Source: Rhodospirillales bacterium (GTDB taxonomy: Bacteria; Pseudomonadota; Alphaproteobacteria; ATCC43930; CGMCC-115725). Taken from it: DNA of 36,392 nt. Shown here one piece after another: positions 1 to 8,810 of this stretch. The position numbers and the translations under genes were made by a program. Numbering within the stretch: the first letter of the stretch is position 1; each line of letters opens with the position of its first letter. The DNA is taken from NCBI GenBank assembly GCA_028291405.1, contig JAQGID010000427.1, positions 1 through 36,392 of the forward strand, read 5' to 3'. The notes beneath the pieces are model-generated. The model saw only the letters and a list, made by a program, of their open reading frames with translations. It did not search any database and was not told where the DNA came from.

Positions 1-2461
1 GGCTCATGTCGCGCGGCAGCGAGGCGATCAGCCCGGAATGGCTGACATAGGGGCCGTAGCGCCCCTTGAACAGCGCCACCGGCTCGCCGTCGTCCGGATG
101 GTTGCCGAGAGTGCGCAGCGGCGTCGGCGCGCCGCGGCGGCCCTTGCTTGGCTCGGCGAGCAGGACGATTGCACGGTTGAGGCCGATCGTCAGAATGTCG
201 TCCTCGGCGCTCAGCGACTTGAAGGCGCCGGCGTGTTTGAGATAGGGGCCGAAGCGGCCGATCCCCGCGACGATCGCCTCGCCGCCCTCTGGATGGCGGC
301 CGATCTCGCGCGGCAAGGCGAGCAGCCGAAGTGCAGTGTCGAGATCGATGTCGGCCGGCGTCAGGCCGCGTGGCAGCGAGACGCGTTTCGGCTTGACCTC
401 GCCGCCGCCCTCGCCGAGCTGGACGTAGATGCCGTAGGGGCCCTTGCGCAGCGTGACCGGCTGCTCGGTCTCGGGATCGATGCCGAGCTCCTTCGGACCG
501 GCATCCATCGGATCGCCGCCCTCGCCGTTGCCGTTCGACTCGATGCCGAGCGGCCGTGTGTACTTGCACGTGGGATAGTTGGCGCAGCCGATGAAGGCGC
601 CGAACTTGCCGAGCTTGAGCCCGAGCCGTCCCTCGTTGCACGACGGGCAGAGCCGCGGATCGCGCCCGCCGCCGGCCTCAGGGAAGAAATGTCGGCCGAG
701 CTCCTCGTCGAGCGTCGCGATCACCTGGGAGATCGTCAGATCCTTGGTGCCGTCGATCGCGGTCGAGAACTGCGCCCAGAACTGGCGCAGCACCTTCTTC
801 CAATCGATCCGGCCGCCGGAGACGTCGTCGAGCTGGTTCTCGAGATCGGCGGTGAAATTATACTCGACCAACCAGTCGAAGAAGCTGCCGAGGAAGGCGG
901 TGACGAGACGGCCGCGGTCCTCGGGGACGAAGCGCTTCTTGTCGATCTTGACGTAGGCGCGGTCCTGCAGGACCTGGATGATCGAGGCATAGGTCGAGGG
1001 CCGGCCGATGCCGAGCTCCTCGAGCTTCTTGACGAGGCTCGCCTCGGAATAGCGCGGCGGCGGCTGGGTGAAATGCTGGTCCGGCCGGACGGGGCCGCGA
1101 ACCATCGCCTCGCCCTCTTTCATCGCCGGCAGGCGCTTGCCTTCTTCCTCGTCCTCGCCGACGTCGTCGCGGTCCTCTTGATAGAGCTTGAGGAAACCGT
1201 CGAACTGGATGACCGAGCCGGTGGCGCGGAAGATCAGCTTGCGGTCGGGCGAGGCGATGTCGACGGCGACCTGGTCGAGGATCGCCGATTCCATCTGGCT
1301 CGCGACGGTGCGTTTCCAGATCAGTTCGTAGAGGCGGTGCTGGTCGGTCTCGAGCGAACGGCCGAGCGACGCGGGACGCCGGAAGAGGTCGGTCGGGCGG
1401 ATCGCCTCATGCGCTTCTTGTGCATTCTTCGCCTGGCTCTTGTAGATGCGCGGCTGCGCCGGGCGGTAGTCCTTGCCGTAATCCTGCTCGATCAGCTGCG
1501 CCGTCGCGGCGAGCGCGTCGTTCGACAGGGTGACGCCGTCGGTCCGCATATAGGTGATGAGTCCGACCGTGTCGCCGTCGATCTCGGCGCCCTCGTAGAG
1601 CCGCTGGGCCAGCGACATCGTCCGGCTGGCGCCGAAGCCGAGCTTGCGCGAGGCTTCCTGCTGCAGCGTCGAGGTCGTGAACGGGGGCTGCGGGTGACGC
1701 TTGACCTGGCGGCGCTCGATCTCGACGACCGAGAAGCCGGCGGCGGCCTGGATCGCCGCGGCGGCGGCGCGCGCATCGGCCTCCGTCGCCAGCGAGAATT
1801 TGTCGAGCCGCTTGCCGTCGAGATGGGTGAGGCGGGTCGTGACGGTCTGGCCGGACGACGTCTGGAAGTCGACCTCGATTGACCAGTATTCGCGCGGCTT
1901 GAAGGCCTCGATCTCGGCCTCGCGCTCGCAGACCAGGCGGAGCGCGACGGATTGGACGCGGCCGGCCGAGCGGCTGCCGGGCAGCTTGCGCCACAGCACC
2001 GGCGAGAGCGTGAAGCCGACGAGATAATCGAGGGCGCGGCGCGCCAGATAGGCCTCGACGAGCTCCTGATTCAGCTCGCGGGGATGGCGGAAGGCTTCGA
2101 GGACGGCGTTCTTGGTCACCTCGTTGAAGACGACGCGCTTGACGTCGATGCCCTTGAGGGCATGGCGGTTCTTCAGCACCTCCTGGACGTGCCAGGAAAT
2201 CGCCTCGCCTTCGCGATCGGGATCGGTCGCCAGGAACAGGTGATCGGCGCCCTTGAGGGCCGCGAGGATCTCCTTGAGCCGCTTCTCGCCCTTGCCCTCG
2301 ACCTCCCAGAGCATCGAAAAATCGTCATCCGGCCGCACCGAGCCGTCCTTTGCGGGCAGATCGCGGACGTGGCCGTAGCTCGCCAGGACGACGTAATCCT
2401 TGCCGAGATACTTGTTGATAGTCTTAGCTTTGGCCGGAGATTCGACGACGACGACGTTCAT
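1..2461 (-). CDS. topA: DNA topoisomerase I (type IA), C-terminus cut by window edge
   Basis: Relaxes negatively supercoiled DNA by a transient 5'-phosphotyrosine break. The protein starts MNVVVVESPAKAKTI, the usual TOPRIM opening, and the acidic TOPRIM motif DPDREGEAISW is near residues 80-90. The catalytic Tyr is about residue 304 in LITYMRTDG. A single zinc ribbon (CPSC with a later C-x5-C) follows near residue 620, then several GPY/GRYGPY-type C-terminal DNA-binding repeats. About 820 codons lie inside the window and no stop is reached, so the last part is missing. It is the final gene of the pyrB-to-topA minus-strand run, 46 bp after dprA. No clear Shine-Dalgarno precedes the ATG; instead a short hairpin with a U run does (separate entry). 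The long plus-strand open frame across this gene is an antisense shadow. Confidence 0.97.
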   Translation of the reverse strand, partial: MNVVVVESPAKAKTINKYLGKDYVVLASYGHVRDLPAKDGSVRPDDDFSMLWEVEGKGEKRLKEILAALKGADHLFLATDPDREGEAISWHVQEVLKNRHALKGIDVKRVVFNEVTKNAVLEAFRHPRELNQELVEAYLARRALDYLVGFTLSPVLWRKLPGSRSAGRVQSVALRLVCEREAEIEAFKPREYWSIEVDFQTSSGQTVTTRLTHLDGKRLDKFSLATEADARAAAAAIQAAAGFSVVEIERRQVKRHPQPPFTTSTLQQEASRKLGFGASRTMSLAQRLYEGAEIDGDTVGLITYMRTDGVTLSNDALAATAQLIEQDYGKDYRPAQPRIYKSQAKNAQEAHEAIRPTDLFRRPASLGRSLETDQHRLYELIWKRTVASQMESAILDQVAVDIASPDRKLIFRATGSVIQFDGFLKLYQEDRDDVGEDEEEGKRLPAMKEGEAMVRGPVRPDQHFTQPPPRYSEASLVKKLEELGIGRPSTYASIIQVLQDRAYVKIDKKRFVPEDRGRLVTAFLGSFFDWLVEYNFTADLENQLDDVSGGRIDWKKVLRQFWAQFSTAIDGTKDLTISQVIATLDEELGRHFFPEAGGGRDPRLCPSCNEGRLGLKLGKFGAFIGCANYPTCKYTRPLGIESNGNGEGGDPMDAGPKELGIDPETEQPVTLRKGPYGIYVQLGEGGGEVKPKRVSLPRGLTPADIDLDTALRLLALPREIGRHPEGGEAIVAGIGRFGPYLKHAGAFKSLSAEDDILTIGLNRAIVLLAEPSKGRRGAPTPLRTLGNHPDDGEPVALFKGRYGPYVSHSGLIASLPRDMS

Positions 2462-2470
2462 GAGACCAGC

Positions 2471-2492
2471 AAAAAATTGTTGTGGGACAACA
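2471..2492 (-). terminator. Short hairpin plus U6 between dprA and topA
   Basis: Read on the minus strand, a 6-bp stem TGTTGT/ACAACA with a CCC loop is followed by ATTTTTT, which ends ten bases before the topA ATG. It looks like a weak intrinsic terminator or attenuator. The stem is AT-rich and probably leaky, which would let topA be read from the upstream genes at a reduced level. Confidence 0.45.
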
Positions 2493-2507
2493 GCGTAAGG
2501 TCAGGCC

Positions 2508-3659
2508 CTACAGCAGGGAGACCTGGTTGCCGGGGTGGCGGTCCAACCGGCCGGCGAGCTCCAGCTCGAGCAGTATCGTAACCACCGCCGCCGGTGACAA
2601 TTGGCACTGACGGACGAGTTCGTCAACCGCGACAGGTGTCGGACCCAACCGTTCGATGATGCGCGCCCGCTCCATTTCCACTGTTCCACCGCCCTCGACA
2701 TGGGCGTTTTCGGACCTCGTCCGGACCGGGCGCTCCGCCGGTCGAGCGGGCGGTGCCGCGAAAAACTCGGTCGCCGGGAGGAAAGGCGGTTGGCGCTCGG
2801 GGGGCGGTATCTGGTTCAGGATGTCATCGACCGTCTCGGTCAGCGTTGCGCCGTTGCGGATGAGGTCGTTGGTGCCGCGGCAGCGCGGGTCCAACGGGGA
2901 GCCGGGCACCGCGAAAACCTCGCGGCCCTGCTCGAGCGCGAGCCGCGCAGTAATAAGAGAACCCGAACGCGCCGCCGCCTCGACCACGAGAATGCCGAGC
3001 GACAGGCCGGAGATGATGCGGTTGCGGCGCGGAAAATGCCGCGGCTGCGGCACCGTGCCGATCGCCGGTTCGGCGACCAGCACGCCATGCTCGGCGATCG
3101 CCTCGTAGATTTCGCGGTTCTCCTCGGGATAGATATTGTCGACGCCGCCGCCGAGCACTGCCGCCGTGCCGCTCGCGATCGAGCCGAGATGGGCGGCGGC
3201 ATCGATACCGCGTGCCAAGCCGGAGACGACGAGGAAACCGTTTCTGCCGAGCTCGCCGGCGAGCTCGCGGGCGAAGCGCCGGCCGGTCGCGGAGGCGTTG
3301 CGGGCGCCGACGACGGCGATCGCGGGACGTCGCAGCAGCTCGGCGCGGCCGCGCAGCGTCAGCAGCGGCGGCGCGTCGTCGATCGCCGCGAGCGGCGCAG
3401 GGTACTCCGGCTCGCCCCAGGCGAGAAGAAGCGCGCCCGCCTTGTCGAGCGCCGCCAGCTCGCGCTCGGCCGCCGCCCGCGAGAACAGCACGAGCGGCGG
3501 GCCGCCGCGGTTCGCAAGCGAGGGCAGGGCTTCGAGCGCCGCCGCCGCCGAGCCGAAGCGGCGCAGCAGCTGGTAGAACGTCACCGGTCCGACATTCTCG
3601 GTGCGGATCAGCCGCAGCCAATCGATCCGCTCGGACGGGTTGAGGGGGCGAGATTGCAT
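2508..3659 (-). CDS. dprA: DNA processing protein DprA
   Basis: Loads RecA onto incoming single-stranded DNA during transformation; the family is also kept in species not known to be competent. The Rossmann-like core shows AIAVVGARNAS, then VVSGLARGIDAAAHLGS, GGVDNIYPEEN, FPRRNRIISGLS and SGSLITARLALEQGREVFAVPGS, which are the family hallmarks. An N-terminal helix-hairpin-helix-like segment (IRTENVGPVTFYQLLRRFGS) and a C-terminal winged helix (about the last 55 residues, ending NQVSLL) flank it. The size of 383 residues is normal. I chose the ATG at 3659; an in-frame TTG at 3677 adds six residues. Neither start has a strong ribosome site. plsY lies 49 bp upstream and topA is downstream, the usual alphaproteobacterial order. 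Confidence 0.96.
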   Translation of the reverse strand: MQSRPLNPSERIDWLRLIRTENVGPVTFYQLLRRFGSAAAALEALPSLANRGGPPLVLFSRAAAERELAALDKAGALLLAWGEPEYPAPLAAIDDAPPLLTLRGRAELLRRPAIAVVGARNASATGRRFARELAGELGRNGFLVVSGLARGIDAAAHLGSIASGTAAVLGGGVDNIYPEENREIYEAIAEHGVLVAEPAIGTVPQPRHFPRRNRIISGLSLGILVVEAAARSGSLITARLALEQGREVFAVPGSPLDPRCRGTNDLIRNGATLTETVDDILNQIPPPERQPPFLPATEFFAAPPARPAERPVRTRSENAHVEGGGTVEMERARIIERLGPTPVAVDELVRQCQLSPAAVVTILLELELAGRLDRHPGNQVSLL

Positions 3660-3708
3660 GGCGGGAAGACTAACCAACTCTCGCGTTGGCTGAAAGTCTT
3701 CTTGCCGC

Positions 3709-4308
3709 TCAACTCCTTTTTCGGAAACTCACCTTACTTTCCTCGCCGGCCAGCAGCCGCCGGATATTCTCGTGGTGTCGGAGGATCACGAGCAAGGCGA
3801 TGCCGGAGATCAGCCAAGCGTCGAGGGGAGCCGCGAGGAGCCAGGCCAGCACGGCCGCTGCGACGCAGGCGGTGAGCGCCGCGAGGGAGGAGTAGCGGAG
3901 AGCCGCGACCATGACGATCCAGACGGCGACGACCAGTACGCCGACCGGCCAGGAGGTCGCAAGGACGACTCCGCCCGAGGTCGCGACGCCTTTGCCGCCG
4001 TTGAAGCGCAGCCAGACCGGGAAGACGTGTCCCAGCACGACGCCGGCGCCGGCGACCACCGCGATGTCGGGGCCGTAAGCGGCGCCGATCAGGACGGCCA
4101 ACACGCCCTTCACGAAATCCAGCAGCAGCGTCGCCAAAGCGAGAAGCTTGTTGCCGGTGCGAAGGACGTTGGTCGCCCCGATGTTGCCCGAGCCGATCGC
4201 GCGGATGTCGCCGTAGCCGGCCACCCGGGTCAGGACGAGCCCGAAGGGAATCGAGCCGATCAGGTAGGCGACGATGAAGGTGGCGGCGGCCGGCCAGGGA
4301 TCGGACAA
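3709..4308 (-). CDS. plsY: Glycerol-3-phosphate acyltransferase PlsY
   Basis: Inner-membrane enzyme that moves an acyl group from acyl-phosphate to sn-1 of glycerol-3-phosphate, the first step of phospholipid synthesis. The three cytosolic PlsY motifs are all present: GSGNIGATNVLRTGNK near residue 38, GHVFPVWLRFNGGKGVAT near residue 93, and a third motif region with RHHENIRRLLAGEE at the C-terminus. Five hydrophobic segments fit the known topology, and 199 residues is typical. The start is TTG, preceded on the minus strand by GGAG about ten bases away. It sits immediately before dprA as in many alphaproteobacteria, but the upstream neighbour is a hydrolase rather than the usual pyrC. Confidence 0.96.
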   Translation of the reverse strand: MSDPWPAAATFIVAYLIGSIPFGLVLTRVAGYGDIRAIGSGNIGATNVLRTGNKLLALATLLLDFVKGVLAVLIGAAYGPDIAVVAGAGVVLGHVFPVWLRFNGGKGVATSGGVVLATSWPVGVLVVAVWIVMVAALRYSSLAALTACVAAAVLAWLLAAPLDAWLISGIALLVILRHHENIRRLLAGEESKVSFRKRS

Positions 4309-4396
4309 GTTGTGGTACTCCGTGCGACCGTCGACCAGCCGACGGAATCTCTCGGCGCGGTACTCTTACGCAATCCCAAGCGGATGCTCAATGACA

Positions 4397-4431
4397 GAGC
4401 CCCTCGCGCGCGTCGGCGGGCCGAGGGGCTC
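4397..4431 (-). terminator. GC-rich hairpin downstream of the alpha/beta hydrolase
   Basis: A perfect 10-bp inverted repeat, GAGCCCCTCG / CGAGGGGCTC, with a 15-base loop lies 47 bp after the hydrolase stop and before plsY. There is no U run on the minus-strand 3' side; the A6 lies on the wrong side for a canonical intrinsic terminator. It may be a Rho-independent terminator lacking a U tract, or an RNA-stabilising stem. Confidence 0.35.
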
Positions 4432-4477
4432 AAGCAAAAAAGCGGCTTGCCGGATCTGCGGGATGATGATTCCCAGC

Positions 4478-5485
4478 TCAATTCGCTAGCTTCGCGACCT
4501 TCGTCCTGCCGCTCGTCGTCGCGATGAAGTCGCGGATGTTGGAACCTAGCACGTCGTCCTCGGTGTTGAAGCTGAGCGCCGTCGAGAGATGGTTGTGCCC
4601 GTGCAGCTGCAGGGCGCGCGGGCAGCCGTTGTCGCGCTTACATAGCTTGGCATAGAGCTCGATCCCTGGGGTCTCGATCTCGCCGGGATCGAACTCGGCG
4701 GTGATGGTGAAGGTTGGTACCTTCTTGCCCTGATATGTATCGACGAGGTTGACCGGTGCGCGCTCGGCCCATTTAGATTTGTCGTCGCCGTAATAGGCGC
4801 GCGTCACCTTCTCGCGCGGCCCGCTGGCGTCGATGCCGTCTGCGGCCGACAGCAAAATCGCACCGGCGATCGACGGTCCGTCGGGCAGCTGGACGCTGGC
4901 GTTGTAGAGGTACGTCGCGAGATGCGTGCCGCCGGCGGAGTTGCCGATCATATAAATCGCGTTGGAATCGCCGCCGTAGGTGCCGGCGTTCCGGCGCAGC
5001 CAGGTGACGATCCCAGCGAGATCGGCGGCGCCGCCGGGATAGGTGACGCCGCCCGGCGTCAGCCGATAGTTGACGTTGACGCCGACCATGCCGTGCCGCG
5101 CGAAATACGTCGGGATGTTGCCGTAGATCTGGCCCTCAGTCCCTTCGGAGTTTTTGTCGCCGCCGCTCAGACCGCCGCCGTGGATGAAGACGACGATCGG
5201 GCGCGGCGGGGCCTTGCCGGTCGGCGTGTAGACGTCGAGCTTGTTCAGCGGATCGGGGCCGTATGCCAGGTCCTTGACGACGTTGACGCCCTTTTTCGAC
5301 GCCTTGGCGAGGATCGGCACGTAGAGCGGCTGGGTCCTCTCCAGCACGTCGCGGTTCCACTGCTTGCCGATCGCCTTCACCTTGGCGTGGACCTCGGCCA
5401 TCTCGCGGCTTTCGGCGCGGGCGTCGCCGGCGATCAGCGCAGCGGCGCCGAGACCGAGCATGGTCGCGATGACGAGCCTTTTCAT
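4478..5485 (-). CDS. Exported alpha/beta hydrolase (HSL/BD-FAE-like esterase)
   Basis: A 335-residue serine hydrolase of the carboxylesterase/HSL type. The start at 5485 is fixed by GGAGGGAAT just before the ATG and by a clear signal peptide, MKRLVIATMLGLGAAALIAG, with a likely cut after DARA. The oxyanion motif HGGG is at 102-105, the nucleophile is Ser183 in GNSAGG, the acid is probably Asp266 in AEFDPGE, and the base is a His in HGHNHL near 295-299. The longer open frame that runs upstream is read-through of another frame over the arginase gene and is not part of this protein. The substrate is unknown; an ester or acyl-peptide in the periplasm is plausible. It stands between arginase and plsY with a 107-bp gap upstream and its own ribosome site. 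Confidence 0.88.
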   Translation of the reverse strand: MKRLVIATMLGLGAAALIAGDARAESREMAEVHAKVKAIGKQWNRDVLERTQPLYVPILAKASKKGVNVVKDLAYGPDPLNKLDVYTPTGKAPPRPIVVFIHGGGLSGGDKNSEGTEGQIYGNIPTYFARHGMVGVNVNYRLTPGGVTYPGGAADLAGIVTWLRRNAGTYGGDSNAIYMIGNSAGGTHLATYLYNASVQLPDGPSIAGAILLSAADGIDASGPREKVTRAYYGDDKSKWAERAPVNLVDTYQGKKVPTFTITAEFDPGEIETPGIELYAKLCKRDNGCPRALQLHGHNHLSTALSFNTEDDVLGSNIRDFIATTSGRTKVAKLAN

Positions 5486-5547
5486 ATTCCCTCCCCGGTG
5501 GTCCTCTGCCGTGTTCTTGCGCGGCAACGGTTTGACCTCGGAGATTA

Positions 5548-5591
5548 ACCCTCGGCGTTGGCGACCGCAATCGACGCCGTCGAGCGAGGGT
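5548..5591 (-). terminator. Long imperfect hairpin after the arginase stop
   Basis: ACCCTCG...CGAGGGT outer arms and GGCGTTG/CGACGCC inner arms fold into a two-part stem that begins two bases after the arginase stop codon. The minus strand continues TTAATCT, only weakly U-rich. This is a likely terminator between arginase and the hydrolase. Confidence 0.4.
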
Positions 5592-5592
5592 C

Positions 5593-6540
5593 TTAGGCAT
5601 CGACGAGACGGCCGCGGTTGCGATGCGGCAGGACGCGATCGGGCGTCAGCAGCGCCAGCAGGAGATCGATGACGAGATGTGCGGTCCGCCAGTTCTCGTC
5701 GAACTCGGGGATGTACTCGACGATCTCGACCCCGACGAGATCCTGCCGCAGCCCCAGACCGGCCAGCGCCAACAGCATCTCGTCGCGCCGCAGCCCGTTG
5801 GCCGTTTTGAGTCCGATCCCCGGTGCGTCCTCGGGCTCGAATCCGTCGAGGTCGATCGTGACGCCGAAGCCGGCGGTGCCCTTCGTCGCGATCACGATCG
5901 CCTCCGTCATGACGTCGGCGACACCGCGCTGCCGCAGCTCGTCCATGAAGACGATGCGGACGCCGAGGCGTTTGAGCAGCGCCAGCTCGTCGGCCTCGTA
6001 GGAGCGCGTGCCGATGTAGCAGAGATTCTCCGGCCGGACGGCACGCCCGCCGATCGCCAGGAACTCGGGCTCGCCGTGGCCGAGCAGGACGGCGCCGCTC
6101 ATGCCGTGCGGGTTCATCGAAGGGGTCGTATCGGCGGTATGCGAATCGAGATGCGCGTCGAACCAGATGAGGCCGAGCGCGGCATCCGGGCCGCGCAGCT
6201 GGCGCAACGCGCCGGCGACGCCGCCCCAGGTCCCGATCGCCACCGAATGATCGCCGCCGAGGACGACCGGGAGGCGGCCCTTTCCGACCGCCGCTGCCGT
6301 CGCCGCGGCGAGCGCCGAATTGTGGCGTGCGACGAGGCGGAGAATCTCGCGATAGGGCTGCTCCGGCGCCTGGCGCCACCGCCGCTCCGGCTCGATCATC
6401 GCCTGCCAATCGGCTTCGATGCCCGCCTCGCGCAGCCGTTCGGCGAGACCGAGCTCGCGCAGGACCGGAGGGCCGCTCTCGGTTTCACGGAATCCGGCGC
6501 CCCATCCCGAAGCGGCCCCGATCAGCGAAACCGGGCGCAT
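5593..6540 (-). CDS. rocF: Arginase / ureohydrolase family enzyme
   Basis: Binuclear Mn hydrolase expected to split L-arginine into ornithine and urea, 315 residues. Metal ligands are visible: His98 in GGDHS, Asp128/His130/Asp132 in WFDAHLDSH, and Asp230/Asp232 in TIDLDGFEP. The sequence has His134 where most arginases have Asn (DAHADIN), and the later PxxxPG motif is DGFEPEDAPG. The end EIVEYIPEFDENWRTAHLVIDLL resembles the arginase-type C-terminus. Agmatinase or another ureohydrolase activity cannot be excluded because substrate loops vary. It starts three bases after the pyrC-like stop, so it is probably cotranscribed with the pyr genes, an unusual setting. A strong hairpin follows its stop. 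Confidence 0.87.
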   Translation of the reverse strand: MRPVSLIGAASGWGAGFRETESGPPVLRELGLAERLREAGIEADWQAMIEPERRWRQAPEQPYREILRLVARHNSALAAATAAAVGKGRLPVVLGGDHSVAIGTWGGVAGALRQLRGPDAALGLIWFDAHLDSHTADTTPSMNPHGMSGAVLLGHGEPEFLAIGGRAVRPENLCYIGTRSYEADELALLKRLGVRIVFMDELRQRGVADVMTEAIVIATKGTAGFGVTIDLDGFEPEDAPGIGLKTANGLRRDEMLLALAGLGLRQDLVGVEIVEYIPEFDENWRTAHLVIDLLLALLTPDRVLPHRNRGRLVDA

Positions 6541-6543
6541 TGC

Positions 6544-7833
6544 CTAACCCTCTCTTTCGAAGACGAGGCGCCCGCCGACCACCGTCATCATTGCGATCCC
6601 TTGGACCGGCCGCCCGTCGAAGGGGGAGTTCTTGGATTTCGAGCGGAAGGCTTTCTCGCTGATGCGCCAAGGTCGATCGAGGTCGAAGACGACGAGATCT
6701 GCGGCCGCACCGATGGCGAGAACGCCGGCCGGCAGGCGGAGAATCTCCGCAGGGGCGCGCGAGACTGCATTGAGACAATCTAGCAGCGAAAGATGACCGT
6801 TGTGGTACAGCTCCAGCGACAGCGGCAATAAAGTCTCGAGGCCGATGATGCCGCTCGCCGCCGAGGCGAAGGGCAGGCGCTTCGAATCCTGGTCGTGCGG
6901 CGAATGATCGCTGGCGATCGCGTCGATCGTGCCGTCGCGCAGCCCGGCGACGACGGCGCGGCGGTCGTCCTCGCTACGCAACGGCGGCGACAGCTTTGCG
7001 AAGGTGCGGTAGTCGCCGACCGCCGTCTCGTTGAGCGCGAAATAAGGCGGGGCGGTATCGCAGGTGACCGGCAGGCGCTGCGCCTTGGCGCGACGGATCG
7101 CCTCGATCGCCGCCGCCGTCGAGACATGCGCGACGTGGTAGCGTCCGCCGGTCAGCTCGACGAGGCGGAGATCGCGCTCGACCATGATGACCTCGGCAGC
7201 CGGCGGGATGCCCGGCAGGCCGAGCCGCGTCGCCATCTCGCCCTCGTTCATCGCGCCGCCGGCGGCGAGGCTCGGCTCCTCGGGATGCTGCATGACGAGC
7301 AGGTCGAAGGTGCGGGCGTAGGAGAGGGCGCGGCGCATCACCACCGCGTCGGCGACGGCGCACTCGGCATCGGTGAAGGCGAGCGCGCCGGCCTCGGCGA
7401 GCAGACCCATTTCGGCGAGTTCCTTGCCGGCGAGTCCCTTGGTGATCGCGGCATAGGTATGGACGTTGACGATGCCGATGTCGCGCGCCCGTCGCTTGAC
7501 GTAGTCGACCAGCGCGACCTCGTCGATCGGCGGCGTCGTATTGGGCAGCGCGACCATCGTCGTGACGCCACCGGACGCCGCCGCATGGCTCGCCGAAACC
7601 ATGTTCTCCATATGCGCGGCGCCGGGCTCGCGCAACTGGACGCGCATGTCGACGAGACCGGGGGCGAGGCAGGCGCCGCGGCAATCGACGATCGCGGCGT
7701 CGTGCGGGGCGTCGACGCGCCGGCCGAGCGCGGCGATGACGCCGTCGCGCACCAGAATCTCGCCGATCTCGTCCCGGCGGCTCGTCGGATCGAGCAGCCG
7801 CGCGTTGCGGAACAGCGTGGCGGACGCGCTCAT
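6544..7833 (-). CDS. pyrC: Dihydroorotase-like protein lacking the HxH metal motif (PyrC', probably non-catalytic)
   Basis: An amidohydrolase-fold protein of 429 residues, homologous to dihydroorotase, which closes carbamoyl-aspartate to dihydroorotate. The normal DxHxH signature is replaced: the sequence reads [14 protein letters not shown], so the two zinc-binding His are Arg64 and Gln66. Other hallmarks remain: LPNTTPPID, the His at 183, HVS at 236, and Asp309 in [10 protein letters not shown]. The His pair usual after VTxExxP is also absent (CDTAPPYF). Such degenerate PyrC proteins are known to partner aspartate transcarbamoylase in pseudomonads and alphaproteobacteria. The ATG overlaps the pyrB stop as ATGA, which suggests coupling. 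A second, catalytic dihydroorotase should be encoded elsewhere in the genome. Confidence 0.93.
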   Translation of the reverse strand: MSASATLFRNARLLDPTSRRDEIGEILVRDGVIAALGRRVDAPHDAAIVDCRGACLAPGLVDMRVQLREPGAAHMENMVSASHAAASGGVTTMVALPNTTPPIDEVALVDYVKRRARDIGIVNVHTYAAITKGLAGKELAEMGLLAEAGALAFTDAECAVADAVVMRRALSYARTFDLLVMQHPEEPSLAAGGAMNEGEMATRLGLPGIPPAAEVIMVERDLRLVELTGGRYHVAHVSTAAAIEAIRRAKAQRLPVTCDTAPPYFALNETAVGDYRTFAKLSPPLRSEDDRRAVVAGLRDGTIDAIASDHSPHDQDSKRLPFASAASGIIGLETLLPLSLELYHNGHLSLLDCLNAVSRAPAEILRLPAGVLAIGAAADLVVFDLDRPWRISEKAFRSKSKNSPFDGRPVQGIAMMTVVGGRLVFEREG

Positions 7834-8801
7834 GGGAGTGCCGGTCCGTTGCCGCGCTCGGTGTCACGGCCGAGCAGCTCGAGACAGGCCATGCGGACCG
7901 CGACGCCCATCTCGACCTGCTGGCGGATGACGCTGCGGTCGATGTCGTCGGCGACCTCGCTGTCGATCTCGACGCCGCGGTTCATCGGACCCGGATGCAT
8001 GATGAGCGCGTCGGGCTTGGCGGCGGCGAGCTTTTCATAGTCGAGGCCGAAAAAGCGGTAGTACTCGCGCGTCGAGGGCACGAAGCTGCCCTGCATCCGC
8101 TCGGTCTGCAGCCGCAGCATCATGACGATGTCGACGTCGGCGAGGCCGCGGCGCATGTCGTGGAAGACCTCGACGCCGAGCCGCTCGATCTCCGCCGGCA
8201 GCAGTGTCCGCGGCGCGACGACTCGCACGCGCGCCCCCATGATGTTGAGCAGCTGGATGTTCGAGCGCGCGACGCGGCTGTGCAGCACGTCGCCGCAGAT
8301 CGCGACCGTGAGGCCGCCGAGCTTGCCCTTGCGGCGGCGGATGGTCAGCGCGTCGAGCAGCGCCTGCGTCGGGTGCTCGTGGCTGCCGTCGCCGGCGTTG
8401 ATCACGGCACAATTGACCTTCTCCGAAAGCAGCTGCACGGCGCCCGATTCGGCGTGGCGCACGACCAGCACATCGGGATGCATGGCGTTCAGCGTCACCG
8501 CCGTGTCGATCAGCGTCTCGCCTTTCTTGATCGAGCTGCCGCTCACCGACATGTTGATTACGTCGGCGCCGAGCCGCTTGCCGGCGAGCTCGAAGGAGGT
8601 GCGAGTGCGCGTCGAGTTCTCGAAGAAGAGGTTGATGACGGTGCGGCCGCGCATCAGGCTGCGCTTCTTGTCGGGTTGGCGATTCGGCTCGACGTGGCTC
8701 TCGGCAATGTCGAGGATGAGGGTGATCTCGTCCGGTGAAAATCCCTCGATTCCCAGCAAGTGCCGGTGGCGGAAGGAAGTCGTCGCGGAACCGTCACTCA
8801 T
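7830..8801 (-). CDS. pyrB: Aspartate carbamoyltransferase catalytic subunit
   Basis: Joins carbamoyl phosphate and aspartate, the committed step of pyrimidine synthesis. The 323-residue protein has the carbamoyl-phosphate loop [39 protein letters not shown], a [10 protein letters not shown] aspartate-side loop and [10 protein letters not shown] near the end, all intact. I chose the ATG at 8801 ([18 protein letters not shown]) because family members begin near here and because a promoter lies immediately upstream. A longer in-frame start at 8906 would span that promoter. The gene overlaps the pyrC-like start by four bases. I see no regulatory-subunit gene (pyrI), so the pseudo-dihydroorotase may be the structural partner. 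Confidence 0.96.
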   Translation of the reverse strand: MSDGSATTSFRHRHLLGIEGFSPDEITLILDIAESHVEPNRQPDKKRSLMRGRTVINLFFENSTRTRTSFELAGKRLGADVINMSVSGSSIKKGETLIDTAVTLNAMHPDVLVVRHAESGAVQLLSEKVNCAVINAGDGSHEHPTQALLDALTIRRRKGKLGGLTVAICGDVLHSRVARSNIQLLNIMGARVRVVAPRTLLPAEIERLGVEVFHDMRRGLADVDIVMMLRLQTERMQGSFVPSTREYYRFFGLDYEKLAAAKPDALIMHPGPMNRGVEIDSEVADDIDRSVIRQQVEMGVAVRMACLELLGRDTERGNGPALP

Positions 8802-8810
8802 CGCGAGCGA

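Noticed and set aside
38-1882. A 614-codon plus-strand open frame over topA
   Set aside because: It is antisense to topA, has low-complexity Arg/Ala/Asp composition and no family resemblance.
4397-4440. Canonical intrinsic terminator at the hydrolase end
   Set aside because: The A6 run would be on the wrong side for minus-strand transcription, so I only call it a hairpin of uncertain role.
4478-6409. A 643-codon frame joining the hydrolase to upstream sequence
   Set aside because: Its upstream half is out-of-frame arginase sequence. The true start is at 5485 with a signal peptide and ribosome site.
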